In this document: positions 56,328-64,000 of the stretch, piece by piece
Position numbering within the stretch: position 1 is the stretch's first letter
How the letters are laid out: the number at the start of each line of letters is the position of its first letter
Assembly: GCF_016861655.1 (NCBI RefSeq)
Contig: NZ_BOLN01000003.1
Location: 1-64,000, forward strand
Direction: 5' to 3'
Length of the DNA: 64,000 bases
Source of the DNA: Levilactobacillus lanxiensis
GTDB lineage: Bacteria; Bacillota; Bacilli; Lactobacillales; Lactobacillaceae
Notes under the pieces: model-generated
What the model was told of the DNA's origin: nothing
Seen by the model: the letters and a program-made list of their open reading frames with translations, nothing else
Databases searched by the model: none
Program-made: the position numbers and the translations under genes

Positions 56328-57200
56328 CTAAGCGTTGAAGTGATTTTCTAGATAGGTGTTATATCCTTGGCCGACAGCAGCTACGCTATGAGCGTCGGCG
56401 CCGAAGACCAGAGGGATTTGTTTAGTTTGTGCTACCTGAACCCACGGCAAGGTAGGTGTAAATTCAGTCTGGGTAGGGCGAAACAGGCCAGCAAAATTAC
56501 AGTCGAGTAACTCGTTATGGTCTGCAATGGTCGTTAACAGTTTCATTAAACGCCGGTCGGTTGTCTCATCGGCCCAAACTGTTCTTGCGGGAAAGGTATT
56601 GCGCCACTTGCGATACAACATGATGTGGCCGTAGCGTGAGGGCTTGTTGGGCACCTGCCAATCAACAGCGGCCTGTAGTCGTTCCAGATAAGCGTTCGCA
56701 ACAGCGAGGGGCGAACCATAGGCCGCAACGACCCCATTCTTGAAGTCGGCGGCGGTATCGTCAATGGCCCGCAATCCCTGAGGGGTGGGGAGAAAGTGGA
56801 CGGATAAAATCGCGTCATCAATCTGAGCCCCATATTGGGCTAGTTGCGTCGCTGTCCAGTCAGCGAATTCCGGAAAAAAATCGAATTCAAAGCCGACTAG
56901 GATCTTTAACTGTGAGCGGTAGGTCTCCTTTAGCCGGGCCATTTTTTCGAGGTAGGCAGGCAGCTCAACCTGGCCAAATGAGGCAGTATATACGGCGTGT
57001 CGTGAACCAATGGGATGTTGATAAAAGGCTGGTGGTAAGGGGAAATGCTCGGTAATGCTGTAGGTCTTGAACCCCTGGACGATGGCTGCTTGAATGTAGT
57101 CTTCGACGTCCTCGCCGGAACCGTGAGGACAAAATTCCGTGTGGTTGTGTCCGCTCCAGGTGCGACGGTCAATGTCCTGGAGTGCTGTTTTACTCAGCAT
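56328..57200 (-). CDS. PHP-domain phosphoesterase (HisJ-like)
   Basis: A 290-aa protein. HNHTEFCPHGSGED (about 18-31) and SITEHFPLP (about 49-57) are PHP metal-binding motifs; later GFEFDF and GADAHSV complete the site. Similar to histidinol-phosphatase HisJ, but no histidine operon is here, so another phosphate ester is likely. The ATG overlaps the ABC ATPase stop by 11 nt. Confidence 0.85.
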   Translation of the reverse strand: MLSKTALQDIDRRTWSGHNHTEFCPHGSGEDVEDYIQAAIVQGFKTYSITEHFPLPPAFYQHPIGSRHAVYTASFGQVELPAYLEKMARLKETYRSQLKILVGFEFDFFPEFADWTATQLAQYGAQIDDAILSVHFLPTPQGLRAIDDTAADFKNGVVAAYGSPLAVANAYLERLQAAVDWQVPNKPSRYGHIMLYRKWRNTFPARTVWADETTDRRLMKLLTTIADHNELLDCNFAGLFRPTQTEFTPTLPWVQVAQTKQIPLVFGADAHSVAAVGQGYNTYLENHFNA

Positions 57201-58227
57201 AGGTGGTACCCACTTGGTGGATCAGTAAGGGATTTACAAACAGGGTTAAGGGAACATTGGTGGACAGGGGGCGCATAAAGTTTAGTTCTTCAACCTTGAG
57301 GACCATGCCGCTGTCGGTTAGAAATTGGTAGCGGACCCGGTCGCCCAGCATGGTCAATGACGTGATTTTACCTGCAAGTGCAACACTATGGGGAACTTGA
57401 ATTTGAGAAATTAACTCAGGTCGAATGACGTAGTGTTCAGCGACTGCGAGGGGATGATTACCAGCTGTAGTGATTCCTAGCCGTTGCAACTGTTGACCCG
57501 TTAAGAGATTGTGATTGCCAATAAATTCAGCCATGAAAACGTTATCCGGTTGGGCATAGATGGCCATGGGCGATCCTTGTTGCTGAACACAGCCTTCATT
57601 CATCACGATAATATCGTCTGAAATAGCCATGGCCTCTCCTTGATCGTGGGTAACGAATAGCATGGTAATTCCCAATTTTTGCTGGTATTCTCGAATTTGT
57701 TCCCGTAAGCTAACACGAATCTTAGCATCCAGGGCGCTAAGAGGTTCATCCAACAATAATAATTTGGGCTTGAGTACCATGGCCCGGGCAATCGCAACCC
57801 GTTGCTTCTGGCCCCCCGAGAGTTGGTCAGGGTAGGCATCCCGTTTGTCGGTGAGTCCCACGGTCTTGAGCATGGCGGCAACCGCTTCGCGAATCTCGGT
57901 GGGAGCTTGCTTTTGTACCCGTAGCCCGTAAGCAACGTTATCGAAGATCGTCATGTTGGGAAACAGGGCATAGGATTGGAAGACCATCCCGATGTTACGC
58001 TGGTTAGCCGCTTGGTCTTGAATCTCTTGATTATCTAAGAGAATTTTCCCATTAACATGCTGATTGAGCCCAGCAATAGCGCGTAAAACGGTGGTTTTTC
58101 CACTTCCACTGGGGCCCAGAAACGTGGTCAACGTGTTACGACGAACCTTGAAAGACATATCCTTGATGACTTCATTGCCAGAAAGTGTGATATCGAGGTG
58201 CTGAATTTGGAGAAAATCTGCTTGCAT
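57190..58227 (-). CDS. ABC importer ATP-binding protein
   Basis: A 345-aa ATPase of the PotA/FbpC-like class: Walker A GPSGSGKT near residue 39, signature LSGGQKQR near 137, Walker B LLLLDEPLSALD near 158, H-loop FVTHD near 194, plus a C-terminal TOBE region (about 240-345). Overlaps the permease stop by 1 nt. Confidence 0.92.
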   Translation of the reverse strand: MQADFLQIQHLDITLSGNEVIKDMSFKVRRNTLTTFLGPSGSGKTTVLRAIAGLNQHVNGKILLDNQEIQDQAANQRNIGMVFQSYALFPNMTIFDNVAYGLRVQKQAPTEIREAVAAMLKTVGLTDKRDAYPDQLSGGQKQRVAIARAMVLKPKLLLLDEPLSALDAKIRVSLREQIREYQQKLGITMLFVTHDQGEAMAISDDIIVMNEGCVQQQGSPMAIYAQPDNVFMAEFIGNHNLLTGQQLQRLGITTAGNHPLAVAEHYVIRPELISQIQVPHSVALAGKITSLTMLGDRVRYQFLTDSGMVLKVEELNFMRPLSTNVPLTLFVNPLLIHQVGTTYAE

Positions 58228-59042
58228 TAGTTGTGAGTCCCTTTCTGACTGGATTGGTCGTGTTTGGCGTAGTGGCGCATGATGACAATCAAAATTAAGG
58301 ATACCAGGGCTAAAAAGATAAAGTAGATGGTTGTGAGTACACTACTAGCTTGACCATTACTCTGCATTAGCCGGTACATATAAATTTTGAGCGTTTCAAA
58401 GTTGCCACCTAACAGAATGTTCGTGAGCACGTACTCCCCAAAGGCACTGGTAAAGGTTAGAAGCATGGCAATCAAGATTCCAGCACGAATATTGGGTAGA
58501 ATCACCTTAATAAAGGCTTTGAGGGGAGAATCGCCGAGAACCAGAGCTTGTTCAAACATAGCCCGAAAGTCCTGGCCAATGAAGGCGTTGTCGAGGGCTT
58601 GATAAGTGAGTGGCAAGCTGAGCAACGAAATTGCTAAGACTAGGATCAAAAGTTTGGGAATTGGTAGGTCAGCGTACAGCTGAATGAGACCTGTGACCAG
58701 AATAATGCCAGGAATGGTGAAGGGCAGGACGGTCACGAAACGCAGATGTGACTTTACCCGAGCATCGTAGACGTTGGCGTAGAAAACCACGGGTAAAAAG
58801 CAAATTTGGGCAATTACAGTGGTCAGTAAGCCTAATCCCAGCGAGCGTAGGAGAGATGATGTGAAATCGGCATTGGTGATCAACTGACTGTACCATTTCA
58901 GCGTGAAGCCACTGGGTAGAATCGTTTTTACCCAGGAGGTTGAAAAGGAATAAATCAGGGTGACCACGATGGGCGTAACCAGGTAAAGGAACAGGGCGGT
59001 CATAATGCCTCGAGCCCAGTAAGTGCTTGTTTTATGATACAT
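58227..59042 (-). CDS. ABC importer permease, second subunit
   Basis: A 271-aa membrane protein with six hydrophobic segments; the EAA-type loop reads EQALVLGDSPLKAFIKVILPNIRAGI. Pairs with the adjacent permease to form the channel of the importer. Start overlaps the preceding stop. Confidence 0.88.
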   Translation of the reverse strand: MYHKTSTYWARGIMTALFLYLVTPIVVTLIYSFSTSWVKTILPSGFTLKWYSQLITNADFTSSLLRSLGLGLLTTVIAQICFLPVVFYANVYDARVKSHLRFVTVLPFTIPGIILVTGLIQLYADLPIPKLLILVLAISLLSLPLTYQALDNAFIGQDFRAMFEQALVLGDSPLKAFIKVILPNIRAGILIAMLLTFTSAFGEYVLTNILLGGNFETLKIYMYRLMQSNGQASSVLTTIYFIFLALVSLILIVIMRHYAKHDQSSQKGTHN

Positions 59043-59866
59043 TAGGCAGCCACCTCGCGCTTACTACGGGTGACCCGGTTTCCTAGCCAAACTAGGGCCG
59101 TCATTACCAGAGCAAAGAGAGTGGCAAACGTACAAGCAAGTGGAATATTTGCGGTTAAGCCACCGTCAATCAAAGTCCCAATCAAGGTTGGAATCGTGAC
59201 GATACTATTACCGGTTAAAGCAAAAGTTGTTTCGTAAGTTCCCATCGCATTTGCAAAGAGGAGAATCAAGACTTCAATGATGTTGGGGAAAATAATGGGT
59301 AGAATCACCTTCTTGAAGAAAAAGAAGGGGGATGCGCCTAGAACGGCGGAAATCTCGCGCCATTCGGGGTTGAGTTCTTCAAAAACGGGGAACAAAAATA
59401 AGATTCCCAAGGGAACTTCGAAGAAGGTGTAAGCCAAGGTGGTGCCGCTCAAAGAATAAATCTCAAAGAAACGGGGCAGGTGGAGCGCTGTCGTCAGAGC
59501 CTGCCAGATGCCGGCATTACCGAAAAGAATGATTAACGAGAAGGCCAGGGGAACCCCGGCAAAACTAGCCGACATGTTAAATAAGGAAATAAACATGTTC
59601 TTGGTCGACGGGGATAAGTGGGTTAAAGACCAGGCGCCAACGATGGCAATCAATAAGGAGAATACTGACGTAATCAGTGCGATGCCTAAACTGTTGCGAA
59701 TGGCTTCGCTGTAGTAATGGTTGGTAAAGACTTGGCGATAGTTATCGAGACTAAAGCCAGCGTCGCCTCCTTGAAAACTGGCGACGATCATCACACTAAT
59801 CGGTAACAGAAGGACCAGGACGACCAACAGACTCAGCGGGAAAAAGACTTTTAGTCGGGTTGTCAT
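59042..59866 (-). CDS. ABC importer permease, first subunit
   Basis: A 274-aa membrane protein with six hydrophobic segments; EAA-type loop EISAVLGASPFFFFKKVILPIIFPNI near residues 178-203. It follows the binding-protein gene by 4 bp. Confidence 0.88.
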   Translation of the reverse strand: MTTRLKVFFPLSLLVVLVLLLPISVMIVASFQGGDAGFSLDNYRQVFTNHYYSEAIRNSLGIALITSVFSLLIAIVGAWSLTHLSPSTKNMFISLFNMSASFAGVPLAFSLIILFGNAGIWQALTTALHLPRFFEIYSLSGTTLAYTFFEVPLGILFLFPVFEELNPEWREISAVLGASPFFFFKKVILPIIFPNIIEVLILLFANAMGTYETTFALTGNSIVTIPTLIGTLIDGGLTANIPLACTFATLFALVMTALVWLGNRVTRSKREVAA

Positions 59867-59870
59867 GTGA

Positions 59871-60953
59871 CTACTTCGCCCCGAGAACGTCGTTTTGCCA
59901 TTGTTGTCCTAGCTTAACGGTCGCCTTGTTCCAAACGTCATTACTCTTCACGTGGAAGATCTTCTTGTAATCGCTTTGAGGTAATAGCTTCTTCTTCACA
60001 TCTGCTGGTAGCTTGACACTGCTTCGAATAGGCCGGGCGTAACCCTTAGCTAAGTTAATTTGACCTTGGTCGGACAAAATAAAGGCCCGGGCTAACTTGG
60101 CGGCGTTGGGGTGAGCGGCGTTTTTGTTAATGATTTCCGTGTACCCGCTGGTGACGGTGCCATCGGTAGGTACCGTGATCTTGAAACGTTTTTCATTAAC
60201 TTGGTGTGCGTAGTTGAGGGCGTTGAAGTCCCACATCACAGCAACTTGAATTTCACCTTTTTGAAGGTTCTGAACAGTGGCGTCGACGGTTGAGAGGCGT
60301 TTCTTGGCGTGCAGCTTGGCAAAGTATTTCAAGCCGGGTTCCACGTTGTCTTCACTACCGCCATTTGCGTAAGCGGCGGTTAACACGGCGTATTGCGCCT
60401 GAGCCGCAGTAGCGACGTCACCTAGAGATACTTTGTATTTGCCACTGGCTAAATCAGCCCAGGACTTAGGCGCATCAGCGGCTTTCACATTTTTGGTGTC
60501 GGTGATAAAGACCATCGAGCCAGAGTAGCCGGCAGAGTAGTAGCCCTTTTTATCTTTGGCCCAGTCCGGAATTTCCTTCCAGTACTTGGTCTTGTAGGGT
60601 GTCACCAGTTTCTGCTGAACGGCAGTAGGGGCCACGTTTAAACCGATATCGCCAATGTCGGGAGAGTCACTAGATTTGGCACGTTTGAACTTTTGGAGTT
60701 CTTGGGCACTAGACATGTCAGTATCAACGTGTGAAATGCTATATTTGCTCTTGATGTCCTTCCAGGTGCCAATCCAGTTGGCCCAGGTATCTGGCATACC
60801 CACGGAAGCAATTTTGCCTTCCTTCTTGGCTTGTTTCTCAATCGTTTCCCAATTATCGGATGTTCCTGCGGCATTTTGGGTTGAGCACCCAGCTAACGTG
60901 GCGGTCAACGTTAAGGCGGCTGCAGCAATAGCTAAATTGCGTTTGTTTAACAT
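59871..60953 (-). CDS. ABC importer substrate-binding lipoprotein
   Basis: A 360-aa exported protein. Lipobox LAGC (Cys about residue 23) after a hydrophobic signal. The mature part resembles the family of type-2 binding proteins for polyamines, iron or phosphonate/organophosphate compounds (SAGYSGSMVFITDTKNV, PKSWADLASGKYKV). The ATG at 60953 is chosen; GTG/TTG codons 9-12 nt earlier are nearer to the GAGGAA site. The substrate is unknown; the two phosphoesterases in the operon suggest a phosphate ester. Confidence 0.85.
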   Translation of the reverse strand: MLNKRNLAIAAAALTLTATLAGCSTQNAAGTSDNWETIEKQAKKEGKIASVGMPDTWANWIGTWKDIKSKYSISHVDTDMSSAQELQKFKRAKSSDSPDIGDIGLNVAPTAVQQKLVTPYKTKYWKEIPDWAKDKKGYYSAGYSGSMVFITDTKNVKAADAPKSWADLASGKYKVSLGDVATAAQAQYAVLTAAYANGGSEDNVEPGLKYFAKLHAKKRLSTVDATVQNLQKGEIQVAVMWDFNALNYAHQVNEKRFKITVPTDGTVTSGYTEIINKNAAHPNAAKLARAFILSDQGQINLAKGYARPIRSSVKLPADVKKKLLPQSDYKKIFHVKSNDVWNKATVKLGQQWQNDVLGAK

Positions 60954-61063
60954 GAAAATCAACACTTCCTCTTCTATTAGGTACTAGCCGTATATTAGCG
61001 AACTCGTGTAAAGTGCTTGCAAAATTGCCGTATTATTTTTGTAAATGGTATATTTATTTAATT

Positions 61064-61078
61064 ATGTAAACGTTCACT
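61064..61078. promoter_or_regulatory. cre site upstream of the ABC/phosphoesterase operon
   Basis: ATGTAAACGTTCACT matches the cre consensus at every fixed position, 111 bp upstream of the binding-protein start. CcpA control by carbon source is likely. Confidence 0.7.
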
Positions 61079-61233
61079 GCCCACGCAATTAACCAGTGGG
61101 GATTTCAGCGTGGTTATTGCGCTTAAGTCAGGTAAGAATTTGGGAAGGATTACAGTCACGTTTAACATGTCCAGGTCACTAAAGCCAGTGAATCCATCAA
61201 GCAAAAATCACATTTTTAAATTCCCAAGAAACA

Positions 61234-61266
61234 CGAAAAAACCGTGGCCAAGACGACCACGGTTTC
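61234..61266 (-). terminator. Terminator of the deacylase/membrane-protein unit
   Basis: AAACCGTGG and CCACGGTTT pair perfectly; on - a T-run follows. Confidence 0.88.
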
Positions 61267-62070
61267 CTAATGATCTTTAATTTGTAAGGCCAAACGAACC
61301 AGCAGGTTGGTCAGCAGTGAAATCAGCAGCGCGTAGCCCAACACCAGCGCCAACAAGATAATGACACCGGTCAAAAACGTGAGAAAGCCACTGGCGACGT
61401 TTAGCAGGGTGAGGCCCACCGTTAGAATCACGATGATGGTCACGAAGCCAATCAAGCCAATCCGGGAGTTCGCGAAGTCGGCGGCACTTAAATCAAAACC
61501 ACCGATGCTCAGGTTGAGTGATAACAGTACCATGATGGTCCACCGAATCCAGGGATGATCATCGCCACCTAGAGCACCCAGAAAGCCCGACCAGTCCAGG
61601 TTGAACGGGTCGGCAATCAAGGTTAACATGCCCTGAAACCAACTGGGAATCAGAAGAGCCGTCAAGCCCAACAAGACCGCCGCGCAGCCGAAGATGGGGG
61701 CAATTCCAATAAATAAATTACCGGTGACCTGGTACCAATTACGCTGATTCCAAGTGTGATTGACGTAGCCCAACGCCAGGTCGGGTTGACCGTCCGTGCC
61801 TCGGCGATTGGGATGCGGCCGTTTGAGCAGCCGGACCTTATCGATTCGGTGACCAAACACTACGGCCGTCACCAGGTGGCTGAGTTCATGAAAGAAAATA
61901 CCGATGAACCCCAAGTACAGTTCGCTGTTTACGCCAAACCCATTGGCCAAAAAGGCCTTGGTATTGCGGTTTAGAAATGTTAGCAGCGTGACAAAGATAA
62001 AGGGAATCACCAATAGATCCAGGCCGACGATCCCCAAGTTCTTGAAAATGAGGACCAGGTCCGTATTCAT
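61267..62070 (-). CDS. Membrane HExxH protein (M50-like)
   Basis: A 267-aa membrane protein with six or so hydrophobic segments. FFHELSHLVTAVVFGHRI near residue 58 is an HExxH site in a membrane helix, as in site-2-type proteases, but a clear second NPDG-type motif is not seen. Could be an intramembrane peptidase or a catalytically inactive relative. It follows ybaK by 3 bp. Confidence 0.6.
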   Translation of the reverse strand: MNTDLVLIFKNLGIVGLDLLVIPFIFVTLLTFLNRNTKAFLANGFGVNSELYLGFIGIFFHELSHLVTAVVFGHRIDKVRLLKRPHPNRRGTDGQPDLALGYVNHTWNQRNWYQVTGNLFIGIAPIFGCAAVLLGLTALLIPSWFQGMLTLIADPFNLDWSGFLGALGGDDHPWIRWTIMVLLSLNLSIGGFDLSAADFANSRIGLIGFVTIIVILTVGLTLLNVASGFLTFLTGVIILLALVLGYALLISLLTNLLVRLALQIKDH

Positions 62071-62073
62071 CGC

Positions 62074-62577
62074 TTACTCCAGCAAGTCGGTGAACGTGCC
62101 GTGAACCAGCGTGGCGAGCGCCGTGGCATCAACTTCAACCGACCGACCAATCTGACCGGAAGAAACGAGAATTTGCCCTTGTTCCTGGGCGGTGTTATCG
62201 AAATAAATTGGGAAGTGGTTCTTTTCCCAAATCCCAACCGGGGTGTTGGCCCCGTGCTCGTACCCGGTCGTCTTGACCAAGTCCTTCAGCGGCACCATGT
62301 CGACCTTCTTGTTTCCAGAAACCTTGGCTAACTTTTTTTCATCTAGGTGTTCATCGATGGGAAGCACACCAACCACTGGCCCGGTCGTGGGACCGCTCAG
62401 CACCAGCGTTTTGTAGATGTGATGCTCGTCAACGTCCTCGTGATCGACGTCTAATTGGGCGACGTCGCCCTGGGTGTGGGTCGCGAACTCGAATTGTTTG
62501 TAGGCGACTTTGTTCTTATCTAAAATCTGTTCAACTAACGTCTTATGCAGGCGTTTACCTTTTTTCTTTTTGGACAT
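62074..62577 (-). CDS. ybaK: Cys-tRNA(Pro) deacylase, YbaK/EbsC type
   Basis: A 167-aa cytosolic editing enzyme. YKTLVLSG, KKLAKVSGNKKVDMVPLKDLVKTTGYEHGANTPVG and the Lys-rich start are typical of YbaK, which hydrolyses misacylated Cys-tRNA(Pro). ATG 62577 follows AAAGGTGAG; a GTG 9 nt earlier overlaps that site. Confidence 0.9.
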   Translation of the reverse strand: MSKKKKGKRLHKTLVEQILDKNKVAYKQFEFATHTQGDVAQLDVDHEDVDEHHIYKTLVLSGPTTGPVVGVLPIDEHLDEKKLAKVSGNKKVDMVPLKDLVKTTGYEHGANTPVGIWEKNHFPIYFDNTAQEQGQILVSSGQIGRSVEVDATALATLVHGTFTDLLE

Positions 62578-62605
62578 GGGACTCACCTTTCAAAATTTTA
62601 TTAAT

Positions 62606-62639
62606 AAATTGGACCGCACTTTAAAAATAAATGGACCGG
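62606..62639. promoter_or_regulatory. Twin GGACCG motifs, candidate GntR operator
   Basis: AAATTGGACCG (62606-62616) and AAATGGACCGG (62629-62639) start 22-23 bp apart between ybaK and gntR. The same motif reversed (GGTCCAA/GGTCCA) occurs three times after gntR. Confidence 0.45.
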
Positions 62640-62762
62640 TTGTTTTTCTATAAAAGAAGACACCGCCACCAAAACCTGTTATACTCTATCAAAGAGAATA
62701 CCTGTTGAGCGGTTGCGCTCAGCGTACAGTGACGTCTAGTTGAAGAGTTATGAGGAGATATC

Positions 62763-63488
62763 ATGGCAGATTTAGTCTATCGACAAGTGATGCGGGACTT
62801 AAAACATCGTATCCATCAAAATGAATTTCCCAATAAACGGCTGCCGGACGAGCGGAGCCTCAGCGAAGCTTACGGTGTGAGCCGTAGCTCGGTGAAGCGA
62901 GCACTCAGTATTCTGGCGAACCAGGGACTGATTTTTAAAAAGCGTGGTTCGGGAACCTTCATTAACCCATTATATATGAAAAACCAAACAATTTTTCAAT
63001 ATGAGGGGTCAAATTTAGGAATTACTGATAGTATGAAATCAGCAGGGAACACACCGGGCATTCGGTTGCTCAATTTTAACGTGGTTCCTGCCAGCAAGGA
63101 AATCCAACAGGACCTGTTCCTCGAGGAGGGCGACTTCGTTTATGAAATCAAGCGGCTACGGCTGTTTGACGACAAGCCGTTCATGATTGAAACGGGTTAC
63201 ATTCCCATTAAAATTGCGCCGAACCTGACGCAGGCAACAGTGTCGGACTCCATTTTTAATTACCTGGAAAGCCAGGACAAGGTTGTGACCAAGTCCTTCA
63301 TGTCAATCCAGGCGCAGCCATCAACGGCCGAAGATCAGGAGTTGTTGCAGCTGAAGCCGGTAGAACCCGTGGGTATCATGGAAGGCATCTTCTTCCTGGA
63401 TGACGGGACGCCGTTTGAAGTGTCCAACATGCGATTACACTATCAGTATTTGAACTATAACACCTTTGTTTCCCTAGATGAAGAATAA
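62763..63488 (+). CDS. GntR/UTRA family regulator
   Basis: A 241-aa repressor. Winged HTH (about 6-70: LPDERSLSEAYGVSRSSVKRALSILANQGLIFKKRGSGTFINP) and a UTRA effector domain (about 95-235) ending SNMRLHYQYLNY. Such HutC-type regulators sense sugar phosphates or glycosides and often control a nearby sugar operon; here that target would lie beyond the window. TATGAGGAG before the ATG. Confidence 0.9.
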   Translation: MADLVYRQVMRDLKHRIHQNEFPNKRLPDERSLSEAYGVSRSSVKRALSILANQGLIFKKRGSGTFINPLYMKNQTIFQYEGSNLGITDSMKSAGNTPGIRLLNFNVVPASKEIQQDLFLEEGDFVYEIKRLRLFDDKPFMIETGYIPIKIAPNLTQATVSDSIFNYLESQDKVVTKSFMSIQAQPSTAEDQELLQLKPVEPVGIMEGIFFLDDGTPFEVSNMRLHYQYLNYNTFVSLDEE

Positions 63489-63504
63489 CGTTCGCTATGG
63501 GGTA

Positions 63505-63710
63505 AATAGGGTTGTTGAATCGCCTCCGGGCTGGTGAAAATGGCCGTGGACGCGGTGGGCGGACGCCTAAAGCCAAAGGGCGGTCTTTAGGCTTACTTTG
63601 CGCCTCTGAGAAACGAGTCTCAAAGATACCAATTACCTAAATGGTTAGCGCCATCAAGGTAATTCCCACGGCTGAGCCATTTTCGCCAGCCCTGCGGTTA
63701 ACACGAGTTT
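63505..63710 (+). repeat. Dispersed structured repeat, copy G
   Basis: Closing arms GGGCTGGTGAAAATGGC and GCCATTTTCGCCAGCCC pair over 17 bp, with inner stems GCCTAAAG/CTTTAGGC and AATTACCT/AGGTAATT. These replace the matching stems in copies D and E with different paired sequence. It starts 17 bp after the gntR stop on the same strand. Confidence 0.75.
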
Positions 63711-63771
63711 AGACCGTAGGCGACGATGTTCTTGGTGGGCACTAGCAGTAAAGTTAATATGTTTTTGTTAT

Positions 63772-63800
63772 AAGTCTGAGACAAGATGTCTTGGACTTTT
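63772..63800 (+). terminator. Intrinsic terminator after repeat G
   Basis: AGTC..AGACA pairs with TGTCT..GACT and TTTTT follows. Confidence 0.75.
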
Positions 63801-63811
63801 TATTTTGTCCG

Positions 63812-63872
63812 GGTCCAATTTCTCGTTATTTGCGCAGTTTTGGTCCACGTTTTATCCAAATTGATACGGTCC
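63812..63872. promoter_or_regulatory. Three GGTCCA motifs after gntR
   Basis: GGTCCAA (63812), GGTCCAC (63842) and GGTCCAA (63868), the reverse of the motif found before gntR. TTGACT (63887-63892) and TATGAT (63909-63914) follow as a possible + promoter, so this could be the operator of an unseen target gene. Confidence 0.4.
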
Positions 63873-63900
63873 AATTGTCGAAAAGGTTGACTTTTATAAA

Positions 63901-63922
63901 AAACAGCCTATGATAGAGGCTG
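63901..63922 (-). terminator. Possible - strand terminator at window end
   Basis: Read on -, ACAGCCT-N7-AGGCTGT is followed by T6, so a - strand gene may end just right of the window. It overlaps the possible + promoter noted above; both cannot be equally important. Confidence 0.6.
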
Positions 63923-64000
63923 TAAAAAGCATCCCGGTAGTCATTACGAGATAAATTTTACGCGTTTTCTAACCATTAGATAACGATGTCGTTACGAATT

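Noticed and set aside
60960-61080. Second cre-like site TTGCAAGCACTTTACA near 61010-61025.
   Set aside because: It misses the fixed CG and the later C position, unlike the perfect site at 61064-61078.
1-64000. CRISPR array, IS element, prophage or integrase.
   Set aside because: No regularly spaced identical repeats, and no transposase or integrase motif in any frame considered.

Overview
The window looks like a chromosomal segment of a heterofermentative Lactobacillaceae species, probably Levilactobacillus or a close relative. The evidence is intermediate base composition, strong AGGAGG-type ribosome binding sites with frequent TTG/GTG starts, intrinsic terminators after nearly every operon, and the gene content: AdhE, AckA, aggregation-promoting-factor (Apf) type wall proteins, NrdI, DUF1836 and DUF3278 proteins, and CIRCE-controlled Hsp20. 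The genus is inferred from protein flavour, not from an alignment.

Layout. 0-3.7 kb: an MqsR/MqsA-like toxin-antitoxin pair, a stand-alone AAA ATPase, and a nitroreductase/NrdI pair. 3.8-9 kb: a dispersed repeat, an ABC-F gene behind a leader with a 3-codon ORF and an intrinsic terminator, an MFS efflux pump, an AEC carrier and two paralogous tiny membrane proteins. 9-13.3 kb: alcohol dehydrogenase and SDR genes divergent from a LysR regulator, then a CBS/CorC_HlyC membrane protein. 13.8-15.8 kb: small accessory genes including a Phd/RelE-type pair and an orphan ribbon-helix-helix protein. 16-27 kb: the most unusual block, described next. 27-36.6 kb: a YfhO-like membrane protein, hsp20, a YjeM-like permease, an aldo/keto reductase, a P-type ATPase and DUF1836. 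36.6-48 kb: an orphan MazE-like antitoxin, a membrane GDPD, adhE, three Apf-type proteins, ackA and a 3D-like secreted protein. 48-55.4 kb: an ABC-2 exporter with TetR and HD genes, a second MFS pump, an XRE/DUF3278 module and a GH46 chitosanase lipoprotein. 55.4-62.6 kb: a six-gene operon pairing an ABC importer with two phosphoesterases, then a membrane HExxH protein and a YbaK deacylase. 62.7-64 kb: a GntR/UTRA regulator.

The 16-27 kb block is a same-strand, closely spaced series. A 190-aa membrane protein is followed by an 836-aa protein with an N-terminal beta-helix-like region and two CbbX/SpoVK-type AAA+ modules. Eleven secreted proteins come next. Seven of them carry a PKxxRGxW-like motif just after the signal peptide (six with RG, one with RH), and another is a matrixin-type zinc peptidase. 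One terminator closes the series at about 27.04 kb. I know of no described system with this composition and treat it as the main candidate novelty.

The second candidate is a family of roughly 200-bp intergenic elements, seven copies plus a fragment, at 3.85, 31.2, 31.5, 33.1, 33.5, 38.9, 39.1 and 63.5 kb. The full copies fold on paper into one closing stem around several inner hairpins. The stem sequences differ between copies while pairing is kept, which points to a selected RNA or DNA structure. Three copies begin within about 20 bp of a stop codon, on the same strand as that gene.

Regulatory sites supported by sequence include a perfect CIRCE before hsp20, Rex and cre-like sites before adhE, perfect cre matches before ackA and the ABC/phosphoesterase operon, a LysR T-N11-A box, and paired inverted repeats before the TetR-ABC, MFS and XRE-DUF3278 loci. 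No rRNA, tRNA, CRISPR array, insertion sequence or prophage was recognised.
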